Shown: in pieces, positions 27,010 through 37,384 of the stretch
How positions within the stretch are numbered: the stretch's first letter is position 1
How the letters are laid out: each line of letters begins with the position of its first letter
Source: Diaphorobacter aerolatus
GTDB lineage: Bacteria > Pseudomonadota > Gammaproteobacteria > Burkholderiales > Burkholderiaceae_C
Assembly (NCBI RefSeq): GCF_014489535.1
Contig: NZ_CP060783.1
Location: forward strand, 744,001 to 808,000
DNA length: 64,000 bases
Reading direction: 5' to 3'
Notes under the pieces: model-generated
The model's database searches: none
Told to the model about the DNA's origin: nothing
Seen by the model: only the letters and a program-made list of their open reading frames with translations
Program-made: the position numbers and the translations under genes

Positions 27010-28896
27010 TCACGCGGGCTTGATGCTCCCGGGCACGATCTTGGCACCGAAGTCGCGCATCAGTTTCTGCACGCGCGGATCGCTCTGCACAATGTCTTCG
27101 GCCAGCCGCTGGCGCTGCGCAGCCGCATAGGCATTGCGCCGCGATGGACTGTCCATGACCTTGCCGACCTCCACGGAAATCTGCGCGGCATGACCCGCGG
27201 CATCCAGCGCCGCACGCAGCTTTTCGCGCGCCGCTGGCTGATTCAGCGATTCGCGCTCGACGCGCAGCAGCCAGTGATTCTGGTCACGGGCGATCAATTG
27301 CGACTGAAGCGCAAGCTCACGCACCAGCGCATTGATCGCGCCGGCGGCAATCAGTTCCTGCACCGTCTGGTACCAGACTTCGCCCTCCGCCGTGGGCACC
27401 AGGCGCTGAAGCGCGGCATGACCATTGACGCTGTGCGCCTGCGTGCGCATGCCGGGCTCGGGCGCGTTGCGCACCGGAATCTCGAAGGTGTCGGAGTCCG
27501 CCTGCGGCAGAGGGTCCGCATCGGACATTTCCAAAGGCCGATGCGCGACCTCCTCGGGGGTTCGCACCGGCAGGCGCATCGCCGAATGATTTGCAGACTG
27601 CGGCGAGGCCGGTGGCTCGGGCGATGGTTCCGGTTCCAACTCGGGCTCGGGCAGCGGCGCGGCGGCTTGCGCCACCGCCTGCGGCGCCGGTTCCGCCGTC
27701 ATCGCCGGGGCGGTTTCAGCGGGCGTCAGAGTTTTTTTTTCAGCCTCGGCCGGGTTTCCGGCCGTTGTGCTTGTCGTCGCGCCGTCCTGCGGCTTCTTGA
27801 ACGCCAGCAAACGCAGCAGCACCATGGTCAGCGCGGCATATTCGTCGGGCGCAAGACCCAGCTCGGCGCGGCCATGCAGGCACATGCTGTAGAGCAACTG
27901 GGTTTCGTCGGCGGGCATGACCGTGGCGAGCCGGGCCATTTCCTGCGCCTCGCTGTCATGCGGGTCGACACCCGCCGCCATGTGGGGCACGGCCTGCAAT
28001 ACGGCCATGCGTTGCAGCACGGTGCTCGCTTCTTCCAGTGTCGAGGCGGCAGACAGCCCGTTGGTGCGCAACTCGTCCACCGTTTCCACCACGGTGCGGC
28101 CATCGCCGCGCGCCAAGGCATCGATCAGGCGGAAAACGTAGGTGCGATCCACACTGCCCAGCATCTGCCTGACACCGGCTTCATCGAGCTTTCCGCTGCC
28201 GAATGCAATGGCCTGATCGGTCAGGCTCAGCGCATCGCGCATCGAGCCGCGCGCCGCACGCGAGAGCAGCCGCAGCGCGCCCTGATCGGCATCGACGTGT
28301 TCCTCAGCAAGCACGCGCGTCAGGTGCTCGAGCACCGTCTCGGGCGCCATCGGGCGCAGATTGAACTGCAGGCAACGGCTCAGGACCGTCACCGGCACCT
28401 TTTGCGGATCGGTGGTTGCAAGCACGAATTTGAGATATTCCGGCGGCTCCTCCAGCGTCTTCAGCATCGCGTTGAAGGCCGTGTTGGTGAGCATGTGCAC
28501 CTCATCGATCATGAAGACCTTGAAGCGACCCTGCACCGGCTTGTAGACCGCCTGCTCGAGCAGCCCCTGCACCTCGTCCACACCGCGATTGGAAGCGGCG
28601 TCCAGCTCGGTGTAATCCGGGAAGCGGCCACTGTCGATGTCCATGCACGCCGGGCAAACCCCGCACGGCGTGGCGGTGATTCCGCCCTGCCCGTCCGGCC
28701 CCTGGCAGTTGAGCGACTTGGCCAGAATGCGCGACACCGTCGTCTTGCCGACACCGCGGGTTCCGGTGAAGAGATAGGCATGATGCAACCGCTGCTGCGT
28801 CAGCGCATTGGTCAGCGCCTGAACGACATGCTCCTGCCCCACCATCTCTGAGAAGGTCTTGGGACGGTATTTACGGGCCAGCACTAGATAAGACAT
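27010..28896 (-). CDS. dnaX: DNA polymerase III clamp-loader subunit tau (and probable gamma)
   Basis: ATPase and scaffold of the clamp loader. The full product, tau, has 628 residues. Domain I-II features: Walker A TGTRGVGKTTVSRIL (about 44-58), the zinc site with CGVCPACMDIDSGRFPDYTE, Walker B/DEVH in MIDEVHMLTN, and the SRC motif VLSRCLQFNLRP. Domain III ends near residue 370. A Glu/Pro/Ala-rich linker with an A9 run follows at codons 386-389; slippage there would make a shorter gamma-like subunit of 389 or 393 residues. The C-terminal tau domain resumes after residue 450. ATG 28896 begins MSYLVLARKYRP; a TTG at 28905 is less likely. It is divergent from ffs. Confidence 0.96.
   Translation of the reverse strand: MSYLVLARKYRPKTFSEMVGQEHVVQALTNALTQQRLHHAYLFTGTRGVGKTTVSRILAKSLNCQGPDGQGGITATPCGVCPACMDIDSGRFPDYTELDAASNRGVDEVQGLLEQAVYKPVQGRFKVFMIDEVHMLTNTAFNAMLKTLEEPPEYLKFVLATTDPQKVPVTVLSRCLQFNLRPMAPETVLEHLTRVLAEEHVDADQGALRLLSRAARGSMRDALSLTDQAIAFGSGKLDEAGVRQMLGSVDRTYVFRLIDALARGDGRTVVETVDELRTNGLSAASTLEEASTVLQRMAVLQAVPHMAAGVDPHDSEAQEMARLATVMPADETQLLYSMCLHGRAELGLAPDEYAALTMVLLRLLAFKKPQDGATTSTTAGNPAEAEKKTLTPAETAPAMTAEPAPQAVAQAAAPLPEPELEPEPSPEPPASPQSANHSAMRLPVRTPEEVAHRPLEMSDADPLPQADSDTFEIPVRNAPEPGMRTQAHSVNGHAALQRLVPTAEGEVWYQTVQELIAAGAINALVRELALQSQLIARDQNHWLLRVERESLNQPAAREKLRAALDAAGHAAQISVEVGKVMDSPSRRNAYAAAQRQRLAEDIVQSDPRVQKLMRDFGAKIVPGSIKPA
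27732..27764 (-). promoter_or_regulatory. Probable transcriptional slippage site in dnaX: A9 run with upstream GC hairpin
   Basis: On the coding strand a perfect 7-bp hairpin (CGGCCGG, AAAC loop, CCGGCCG; 27764-27747) is followed by AGGCTG and nine A (27740-27732) spanning codons GAA AAA AAA A. With one extra A (or -1 shift) the frame reads N-S-D-A-R then TGA, for a 393-residue product. With one A lost (or +1) it reads CTC TGA, for 389 residues. Thermus thermophilus makes gamma by slippage on nine A in dnaX, and a hairpin directly before a slippery run is a known stimulator. Function here is inferred. Confidence 0.7.
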
Positions 28897-28967
28897 ATCA
28901 GCCAATTCTACGGCCCCTTGCCGACCGGATATTCCTTGATTTGCTGCAACGCCACACGGACTCGGTT

Positions 28968-28973
28968 TACAAT
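28968..28973 (+). promoter_or_regulatory. -10 element of the SRP RNA gene
   Basis: TACAAT lies six bases before the inferred 5' end of ffs at 28979. No good -35 is visible at the usual distance. Confidence 0.5.
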
Positions 28974-28978
28974 GGGAC

Positions 28979-29076
28979 GTGACGGGCCTCCTCGCATGGG
29001 GAAGCGGCCAACCGGGTCAGGTGGGGAACCAAGCAGCCCTAACTGTGAAACCAGTGCCGAGGGTAAGGCTCGTCAC
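28979..29076 (+). ncRNA. ffs: Signal recognition particle RNA, small bacterial (4.5S) type
   Basis: Binds Ffh for co-translational targeting of membrane proteins. The conserved apical domain is present: GGTCAGGTGGGGAACCAAGC followed by AGCCC, containing the GGAA-type tetraloop region and the asymmetric loop. The ends pair (GTGACGGGCCT with AGGCTCGTCAC), closing a rod of about 98 bases. It is divergent from dnaX, a common place for ffs in betaproteobacteria. The exact ends are estimated from pairing. Confidence 0.88.
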
Positions 29077-29181
29077 CTTTGTTCAGAAAATCTCTTCAAG
29101 TCGCAAGAGCCTCATTCTGATCAAAACCCCACTCAGAAATTTCCATCACCCGCTCCCGCGTCAACGGGAGAGCGAGCAGGC

Positions 29182-30555
29182 TTACGCGCCCAAGGCCCCT
29201 TCGGCGTCCACAAAAAGACGCGCACCCTCGCCCGCCAATCGGCCCGTTGCACAGCTTGCCGTGATCAGGTAGCCGCCGGTGGGGGCCTCCCAGTCGAGCA
29301 TCTCGCCTGCGCAGAAGACACCGGGGAGTTTGCGCAGCATGAAATGCGCGTTCAGTTCCGGGAGTCGCACACCGCCCGCCGTGCTGATGGCTTCGTCGAT
29401 GGGCCGAGGCGCGATCAGCGTGATCGGCAACGCCTTGATCGCGCGCGCCAGCACTACCGGATCGGCCATCTCGTCCTTGGTCAGTTGCTCATACAGCATT
29501 GCCATCTTGATGCCGTCGAGATGCAACCGGCTTTTCAGATGCGTGCTCAGGCTTCGGGAGCCGCGCGGGTGACGCAGTTCTTCCAGCACGCGTTCCGGTG
29601 TGATCGCGGGCAGCAGATCCAGTTCGAACGTGGCGCTGCCCTTTGCTTCGATTTCATCTCGCAGCATCGCGCTCACGGCGTAGATCAGGCTGCCTTCCAC
29701 ACCGGTCGCAGTGGCAACGAATTCGCCGCGGCGCTGGAACGAGCGGCCCTTGCCGTCGGTGAACGCGATGGCCACGGATTTGAATGGCTGTCCTGCAAAA
29801 CGCTCGGTGAACAACTCGCTCCAGCCGAGCGATTGGGACGCATCCGATTGCCCGAACATGCTGCGCAGAAAATCCCTGCGCGTCTCGCCCGAGGACGCCT
29901 GCGCGCGCGCCACGTCGAAGCCGCAATTAGATGGACGCAGCGGCGCAACGTCGATGCCATCGGCTGCCAGCAGCGGTGCCCATTGGCCGTCGGAGCCCAG
30001 GCGCGCCCAGCTTGCGCCGCCGGGCGCCAGCACAACGGCGCGCGCGCGCACCTGAACCGCCGCCTGCGGCGTGGTGAACTGCAGCATGCGAGTGCCGGGT
30101 TGGTCGCTCGCACCCCAGTCTTCCCAGCGATGGCGCATGTGAAAAATCACGCCCTGCGAGCGCAGCCGCTGCAACCAGGCCCGCAGCAGGGGCGCGGCCT
30201 TCATGTCCTTGGGAAACACGCGACCCGAGGTCCCGACAAAGGTGTCGATTCCGAGGCCCTGCGCCCAATGCTGCAATTGGTCGGCACCGAATGCTTTCAG
30301 CCAAGACTGCATGTCCGTTTGCGCGTCGCCATACCGTTGCACAAAATTCTCGAACGATTCGGAATGGGTCAGGTTCAGGCCGCCCTTGCCTGCCAGCAGA
30401 AACTTGCGGCCGACCGAGGGCATGGCATCGAATACGTGAACCGTCACGCCTGGCGTGGCCGCCGCTGTCTCTGCGGCCATCAGTCCGGCAGGACCGCCGC
30501 CGATGATGGCGATGTCGCATTGCATTGGGACGGAAGTGCTTGATGAATCTGACAT
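29182..30555 (-). CDS. HI0933/BaiN-type flavoprotein (NAD(P)/FAD-dependent oxidoreductase)
   Basis: A 457-residue FAD-binding protein. The dinucleotide motif is CDIAIIGGGPAGLMAAETAA, followed by the family block MPSVGRKFLLAGKGGLNLTH. A second FAD contact is VVLAPGGASWARLGSDGQWA, and the C-terminus has GVFCAGEMLDWEAPTGGYLI. This is the TIGR03862-like subgroup. The reaction is unknown. It follows addA by about 37 bases on the same strand and may share its transcript. Confidence 0.87.
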   Translation of the reverse strand: MSDSSSTSVPMQCDIAIIGGGPAGLMAAETAAATPGVTVHVFDAMPSVGRKFLLAGKGGLNLTHSESFENFVQRYGDAQTDMQSWLKAFGADQLQHWAQGLGIDTFVGTSGRVFPKDMKAAPLLRAWLQRLRSQGVIFHMRHRWEDWGASDQPGTRMLQFTTPQAAVQVRARAVVLAPGGASWARLGSDGQWAPLLAADGIDVAPLRPSNCGFDVARAQASSGETRRDFLRSMFGQSDASQSLGWSELFTERFAGQPFKSVAIAFTDGKGRSFQRRGEFVATATGVEGSLIYAVSAMLRDEIEAKGSATFELDLLPAITPERVLEELRHPRGSRSLSTHLKSRLHLDGIKMAMLYEQLTKDEMADPVVLARAIKALPITLIAPRPIDEAISTAGGVRLPELNAHFMLRKLPGVFCAGEMLDWEAPTGGYLITASCATGRLAGEGARLFVDAEGALGA

Positions 30556-30592
30556 GAAATAAGAATGAGAAAGCGGAAAGAAAGGGCCACGA

Positions 30593-33500
30593 TCAAAACA
30601 GCGAACCCTGCCCGGAAGCCGATTCGTCTTTCAAGGAAGCTCCATTGTCCGCCCGGCCAGCCATGCCCGTTGAACCTGCCGCAGAACCCGCCGTCGGCGT
30701 GCCGCTGTCGTCAAGCTCCACCAGGCGTCCGTCGCCGGTCAGAAAGGCCGCGTGCACCGCGCCTTCATGTCCAAGCTGCTGCTCTACGGCACGTAGATAC
30801 TGGCGCAGTTGCTCGATCAATTGCGGCTGGCTCTGCGGCGTCACGGCGCTCTTGTAATCGAGCACCCACCACTGGGCACTGCGCCCGTCTGCGGCGCGTT
30901 TGCGCACAAGGCGGTCAAGGCGTAGATTCTGCCCCTGATAGACCAGCGACGCCTCGTTGATGGACCGGTCGATCACCGACGCATCCCAGGCCCACGCGCC
31001 CTCGCCCTCAAGAATCGTCTGCGCGATCCGGGCCGCGTTGCCCGCCTGTTCGGGCGTCAACTCAAACTCGCGCGCCAGCCGCGAAACGCGCGCGTCGCTC
31101 CATCCGGTTGCACGCAATTGCGTCAACGGCGAACCAACCACGCCTGCAAGTTCCAGCAATTGATGCATGGCCTCGCCCTGCCGCGAGGCGGGGGTGGAAA
31201 CCTTCGCCAAAGCCTTCTTGACGATCTTGTCGCGCGGCGGATTCGGGCATCCGCGACGCCGCCCGCATCGGCCGTCGCAGCCATATAGGGCGCAAGCTCC
31301 AGAATGCGTGCGGTTTCGCTTTCCTGCGCTCCGGGCGCCGCGTGTGGGTCGGTGTGGGGCGGCGGAAGATCCTGCACGCAGGCGTCGAGCCGATTCCACC
31401 AACTGTCCGGCGCCGACGCCTTGCCGCCCTGCGTGGCGGAGATCGTCAGGCACTGCTTGGCGCGTGTCATCGCAACATACAAGGTGTTCAATTCCTCGCG
31501 CTTGCGCTCGCGTTTTTCGGCTTCGAGCAGATCGACGGCGCTTGGCGGCGGATTCGTCTCGCTCGCCAGAAAGACGAAGTGCAGCGGATGCTCGCTCTGC
31601 CCCGGCCAATCGACGAGTGCGCCCATGGTCTCGGCCTTCTGCGCGGGTGCGTCGGTGTCGAGCATGAGCACGCTGTGCGCCTCCAGCCCTTTCGCACCAT
31701 GGACCGTGAGCAACCGCACGGCGGCGAGATCGGCACGGCCCGGCGCACGCATGCCCGGTCGCTTCATCGCGCGTACAAAGGCATAGGGCGTGAGATACCG
31801 GCCACCATCGAGCTGCAACGACGCCGCGAGCAGCGCGCGCAGATTGGCCAGCACCGCATCGCGCTGCGTGGCGACGCTGGCTGCCGCGAATCGCGCAAAC
31901 GCATCGGCATGGTCGAAGATGGATTGCAGTGCATCGTGCGGCGGCAGGTCCCGCACCCATTGGCGATAGACCTGAAGGCGTTGCGACGCATCCCGAAGCG
32001 GCTCGCACAACGCATCTCCGCCCTGCGTGACGATCTCGTACCAACTCGCTTGCTGCCACTGCGGCTGCCTGCGCAGCAGCGCGATTTGGGTCAGCGCCTC
32101 GTCGTCCACTCCAAACAGCGGCGACTTGAGCGCGCGCGCCAGAGACAGATCATGCGTATTCGACACCAGCACATCCAGCAGCGCGATCAGGTCCTGCACT
32201 TCGGGCGCCTCGCACAGTTCGGTCTTTTCGGGCTGTACGCACGGAATGTGCAGGTCGCGCAGCGCATCCTCCATCTCGGCCAGACGTGCACGCTTGCGCG
32301 CGAGCACCATGATTTCCTTCGGCGCAATGCCCGCGCGTATCTGTGCGGCAACCCACTGCGCGGCCTGCGCGCTCTCGCGCATGCGCAGCGTTTCCTCGGC
32401 CTCGTTGCGCGCCACCGTCAGGCTGTCGCGCCATGCGGCAGGCTCCGGCTGGGGCACCTGCGCGGCATCGGCGTCGGCTCCATCCACCACATCGTCGTTG
32501 CTCACCTTGGGCAGACGCCAGAGTTGCCCCGGCACCTGTGATTCGGTCGTGTGATCGCGAAAGCCCGAATATTCCTGCTGCGCCTGCGCGGCCTGCATGA
32601 CATGGTTGACCGCTGCGATGATCCCGGTGGCGTTGCGGCGCGTGTGGTCGCAGGCCAGCAAATCACCTTCGAGGCCTTCGCGCACAAATGCCTGCGCGGC
32701 CAGGAACACCTGCGGTTCGGCGCGGCGAAAGCGGTAGATGCTCTGCTTGGGATCGCCGACGATGAACACGCTGGGCGCGTGCGAGCCGCCGCCGACGCCC
32801 GCGTAGCCCTCAAGCCATGCGTGCAGCGCCTGCCATTGCAGCGGGTTGGTGTCCTGGAACTCGTCAACCAGCAGATGCCGCACACGCGCATCAAGCCGTT
32901 CCTGCACCCAGCCGCTCAGCACCGGATCGGACAGCAGAATCAACGCCGTGCGCTCCACATCGTTCATGTCGATCCAGCCGCGCTCGCGCTTGAGCGCGCC
33001 GAACTGCGCAATCAGTTCACGCGCCAGTCGCGCGATGCGCTGCTGGTGTTGCCACGCGACGTGCTGACGCTGCGCGGCGCACAGTTCCTGCAGTTCGACC
33101 TCGGCCTCCTGCGCTGCGGCGAACTTGCGCAGGTGCGTGGTCAGCCGATCTTCCTTGGCCACAAAAAAAGCATTGCGCAATGCGAACAGCCGCTGTTCCG
33201 GATCTGTGAGCATGAAAGCGTCGATCACGCCCTCGGCCGCCTTTTGCGGCGTCTTGGTCGACTCGCCACCGAGCTCCTTGGCCCATGCCATCCAGCGCGC
33301 ACGCGCGGCATCGCCCTCAAGCGCTTTGCCGGGTGCATCGAACCCCTGAAAATTCGGGAACTGTCCGGCAAAATGCGGCACCGAGCCGTCGATCACGCCA
33401 GCCTCGTCGGCGAGCGCAAATTCCACCCGTTTGGACAAAGCCGCCTCGAGCGCCTTGTGCGTCTGGAATCTGCCATGCAAGGCGACAGCCGCGTGGTAAT

Positions 33501-34077
33501 CAGCGCGTAGCTGCTCATTCGTGGTGATCGCGGCCAGAAACGGCCGCCAGACCTCGCGCACCGCCTGCGCGTCTTCTTCGAGCAGTTCGAAATGCGCCGG
33601 CAGTCCCAGGTCGTGCAGCACTTGCAGCGGCGCGGTGCCGAGCAGCGCCGCAAACCAGCTGTGAAAGGTGCGGATCTGCACCGGCCTGCCGCTGTCGAGC
33701 GTCCTGCGATACAGGGTTCGCAGGCTCACAGCCTGCTCCTTGACGCGCAGCGCGTCCACGCCACGGGCCAGCAGTTCCGCTTCCAGTTCGTGCTCAGGCC
33801 GGTCGGCGAATTCCTCAAGCCATTCCTGCAAACGCTGGCGCATTTCGCCCGCGGCCTTCTTGGTGAAGGTGATCGCCAGAATTTCGTGCGGCGCGCAGCC
33901 ATCGAGCAGCGCGCGCAGCATGCGCGAGACCAGCATCCAGGTCTTGCCCGCGCCCGCGCACGCCTCGACCGCCACGCTGCGCTGCGGGTCGCAGGCAATC
34001 GCGTAGAACGCCTGACGCGACACCGGCTGACCATTGTGTTCATAGGCCGCCGTGCTGACTGTGCTGGTTGCCGTCAT
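30593..34077 (-). CDS. addA: AddA-type helicase-nuclease (UvrD family), one frame break
   Basis: With one base restored, a 1161-residue subunit of a RecBCD-like double-strand-break enzyme. Superfamily 1 helicase motifs: Walker A VEACAGAGKTWMLVSRML, ITFTKKAAGEMRQRLQEW, Walker B HLLVDEFQDTNPLQWQALHA, FIVGDPKQSIYRFRRAEP, LLTVHGAKGLEAHSVLMLD and LYVAMTRAKQCL. The C-terminal PD-(D/E)XK nuclease shows WWVLDYKSAVTP. The frame breaks at 31245-31247, where GGG should probably be GGGG. Start ATG 34077 overlaps the addB stop (ATGA), so the two are translationally coupled. Confidence 0.85.
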
Positions 34078-36682
34078 GCCCAGAAATCCTTGCGGCACAG
34101 CCCACGCGCCGCGCAATATCCGCACACCGCACCCTCGCCGAGCGCGGGCATCGCAGCCCCTTCGGCGATGCGCCTCATGTCGTGCAGAACGCCCTCGATC
34201 AGTTCGTCGCGCAGGTGCACCACGTCGTCCTGCTCGAACATCCGCGTTTCGCCGCGCTCGCCCACGTTCACGTAGGCCGCGCGCAGCACATCGTCCTGTA
34301 GCAACGCAGCATAGAACGCGAGCTGCAAATCCTCGGACCTGGCCGTGACGCGCTTGCGCGTGACCTGCTCGTTCTCGGTCTTGTAGTCGATCACGAGCCG
34401 CACGGGACTGCCCTCGCCTCTCACGAGGTCAACGCGGTCGAGCTTGCCCACGAGCGTGAGTTCGCTGCCAAGCGGCTGCGACGCATCAAGCTCGGCCAGC
34501 TTGAAGCTCGAGCCGCCCTGTTCGTGCTTTTCCAACCATTGCAGATAGCCATCCCGCAGCGCGGGCCAGCCCGCAGAGAACGGCAGAAAATCGCCTTCGT
34601 CGAGGTTCAACGCGCTGCTCGCCTTGTCCGCGCTCGCATCCATGAGCGCGATGCGTTGGTGTCCGTCGTCGGTGGGTGATTCGCTGAGGGCCAGATGAAA
34701 ATGCTGCAGCGTCGCATGCAACCAGGTGCCGAAGTCGCGCTTGTCGACTTCCGCGCCCAGTTCGTCGGCCTCCTGCAGGCGCAACTGGCGCAGCGCGTAG
34801 AAGCGATATGGGCAGTGCCGCAGATCGGAATAGGCCGACGCGGACAGCTTGTGCACCGGCAGCGACGCGCCAATCGGCAAGGGGCGTTCGGTGAGGGTCA
34901 CGGGCACGTCGCGCGGCACGCGATCATCCTCCCCTTCGCGCCGCCCGCATCGAGCTCGAGCGCCAGCACCAAGGGGCTTGCAAGCAGCGGCTCGCCGCCC
35001 TCGTCGCTCGTGCGCCAGAGAATGTCCACATGCGGCATGCGCACGGCCTGCCGCCAGGCGGCGCGTTGAGCATGCTCCAGGGCTTCGCGCGTCGGCAGAC
35101 CCAATGCTTCGCGCTGAGCGCGCGTCCATGTGCCCGGCGGCTCGGGCGCGGCCAGCATGCGCTTTTCATCGCAGCCGGGCAGCACCAGCGCCGCAAACGC
35201 ACGCGCGAGCAATTGCGGCATCGGCAGCACGATCACCGGCGCGTCGGAATCGGAATCGGGCCGGAAGCGACCGGCCTCCATCACCTCGTTGGCCCAGTTG
35301 GTGAACTGCGCGAGTGTCATGCGCCGGTCGGAACCACCAAGACCTTGCAGATCGGCCTCCAGCCCGTCAAGCAGGCGCAGTTCGGCCAGCACCCTGGCAC
35401 CGGCCTGATCGGCGTTCAGGCTCTCCCAAAGGCCCGTCTGCTGCAACTGAGCGCGCAACACCAGCAGCCATTCGGTCAGCGTTCGCGAGCCCTTGAATCC
35501 CGAGCGCCAGACGTCAACCTGCGCGCACAGCGCGACGACCTCAGGCTGCGTTTGCGGCTCGTTGCGGCGGGCCTGCATCCATTGCCGCGTGCCCAGACCG
35601 CGCAGCCAGCGTTCGAGCTGCGGCAGTGCGGGAACGGTGTCGGCAGGCAGGTGCTTGAGCCAGTCGAGCACATCGTCGCTCGACGCATGCCACGCCGCAG
35701 CGCGCAGGATCAGCATGATCTGCGCAGCGGCGCGCGTGGTGGACAGCGTCCAGCCGTTTTCGTCCTTGACCGGAACACCCTCACCCACCAGCAATGCGAC
35801 GACGCGGCGCGTGAGGGCGCGGTCCGTGGCCGCTAGCGCCACCGGCACCTGGCCGAGCGAGAGATGGCGCATCACGCAGGCGGCTGCGCGCTGCGCCTCA
35901 TCCTCCGCATCCAGCGCCTGATGCAAGGCGACACGCTGATCGGGCGCGTTCGACGCGACGGCGGAAAACACATCATCGAGCGGAATCGACAAACCGCCTT
36001 CATCCCAATGCGCAAGCAGGCTCGCGGCAAGCGGATCGGGATGAAAACCTTCGAGCGCCACCAGCATCGGCGTGGCATTGTGCACACCATCGCCGAACAG
36101 CACGTCGGTCGGCGACTCCGTGGCAAGCACCCATTCGAGCGCAACCCTGGCGGCGGCGGATTCAAGCCGCAGCGCATCGCCCGCGAGCGGCGCATCGAGC
36201 AGACTGCGCGCAGCCACCGCCCATTGCGCGCGCTCAGCGGGGGCCACGGCGGCCACCAGGCCAGACAGTTGTTGCGCCATCTCGAGCATCAGGCCCAGCA
36301 TGGCATCGGCCTGCGATCCAAAGCCTGCGGTTTCGAGCAGGCTGCGGCCCGTGAGCGCGTCACAGGCCACGTCGAGCCGAAAGCCGGTATGCGAGGCGGG
36401 CTCCGCACCAAGCGCGGTCGCCCAGTTGCGCGTGGTCTCGAAGCGCGGCATGAAGCCATCGGCAAAATGCGCCGCCCACTGCTCGCGCGCCTGGGCCATG
36501 AGTTGCGCATACGGCACAAGCACCACCACGCTGGACAGGTGCACGCCACGCTGCTGCGCCGCCTGCGCAATGCGTGTGAGCACAGCACGCCAACCCTCGG
36601 CGACAAGATTGTTTTTCGCTATGACAGTCATAGCACCATGCTGTGCGGCCATACCGTGATGCAGGGAATCAGTTTCTGTCAC
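34074..36682 (-). CDS. addB: AddB-type nuclease subunit with Fe-S cysteines, one frame break
   Basis: With one base restored, about 869 residues. The N-terminal helicase-like part lacks a GxGKT Walker A, as in proteobacterial AddB. The C-terminal nuclease shows LVGKLDRVDLV and LVIDYKTENEQVTRKRV. Four cysteines placed as in AddB iron-sulfur nucleases are in DLRHCPYRFY and VCGYCAARGLCRKDFW. The frame breaks at a run of four bases at 34931-34934 (five expected). GTG 36682 is preferred since AGGAG precedes it; ATG 36712 and ATG 36631 are alternatives. It is divergent from trxA. Confidence 0.8.
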
Positions 36683-36741
36683 AATGACTCCTAATGTAAA
36701 CGCTCCCGCCATATCAAATAGCTCTATTCAAGGAAAAGCCC

Positions 36742-37077
36742 ATGGCAAACGATCTCATCAAACACATTTCGGACAGCAGCTTTGAAACCGACGTGCTCAA
36801 GGCCGACGGCGCCGTGCTCGTGGACTACTGGGCAGAGTGGTGCGGTCCCTGCAAGATGATCGCCCCGATCCTCGACGAGATGGCCACGACCTACGAAGGC
36901 AAGCTGACCATCGCCAAGATGAACGTCGACGACAACCGCGAGATTCCCGCGAAGTTCGGCATTCGCGGCATTCCCACGCTGATGCTGTTCAAGAACGGCG
37001 AACTGGCTGCGACCAAGGTCGGCGCGCTGAACAAGACGCAACTCTCCGCCTTCATCGATCAGCAACTCGCTGCCTGA
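36742..37077 (+). CDS. trxA: Thioredoxin 1
   Basis: General cytoplasmic dithiol reductant for ribonucleotide reductase and other enzymes. The active site is WCGPC (Cys34, Cys37) within [20 protein letters not shown], and the cis-Pro loop is [15 protein letters not shown]. At 111 residues it is normal. AAGGAAAAG precedes the ATG. It lies before rho, as in many proteobacteria. Confidence 0.97.
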   Translation: MANDLIKHISDSSFETDVLKADGAVLVDYWAEWCGPCKMIAPILDEMATTYEGKLTIAKMNVDDNREIPAKFGIRGIPTLMLFKNGELAATKVGALNKTQLSAFIDQQLAA

Positions 37078-37384
37078 TCGCGCCTCAAAAAACGCCCTCG
37101 CAGTGCCTTCGCCGATGGCAGCGAAAGCACTGCGCAGCGGCCACTGAACTCCCCCTCGTGCATCACACCCGAAGGTGCACCGCTGTGAAATGATGCAAGC
37201 CTTGGTAAGCGGCTCTGCATGCCTTTCAAATTTTCTGTAATAATCCGGTTCGATCCCTTCGCCGCACTTCGTACAAAAGTCAGCGGCCCTGTTCAGGATC
37301 ATCGGCTTGCCAAGCGCCATATCCGGCCCGCACGGCTTACAGCTCTCTCCCCAGATTCAAATTCACTCCGCAAGGAGTCACCCC
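37078..37384 (+). promoter_or_regulatory. trxA-rho intergenic region and rho leader with stem-loops
   Basis: The 307-base gap holds no gene. A strong hairpin at 37099-37134 pairs CGCAGTGC with GCACTGCG and TTCGC with GCGAA around one mismatch; no T-run follows, so it is not an intrinsic terminator. A second imperfect hairpin lies at about 37160-37197 (GCATCACAC / GTG-AAA-TGATGC). TAATAAT near 37238 could be a rho -10. AAGGAG sits 8 bases before the rho ATG. Rho commonly attenuates its own leader; the sequence here is compatible with that but does not prove it. Confidence 0.45.

Noticed and set aside
26986..28851. Plus-strand open frame of 621 codons across dnaX
   Set aside because: It is antisense to a clear dnaX, has no family motif and shows the His/Arg/Gln-rich composition of reverse-frame GC-rich sequence.
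28918..30543. Plus-strand open frame of 541 codons over ffs and the flavoprotein gene
   Set aside because: Its first part is SRP RNA and the rest is antisense to a conserved flavoprotein.
37238..37262. tRNA-like GGTTCGATCCC sequence upstream of rho
   Set aside because: No matching acceptor, D-arm or anticodon arm can be folded around it.
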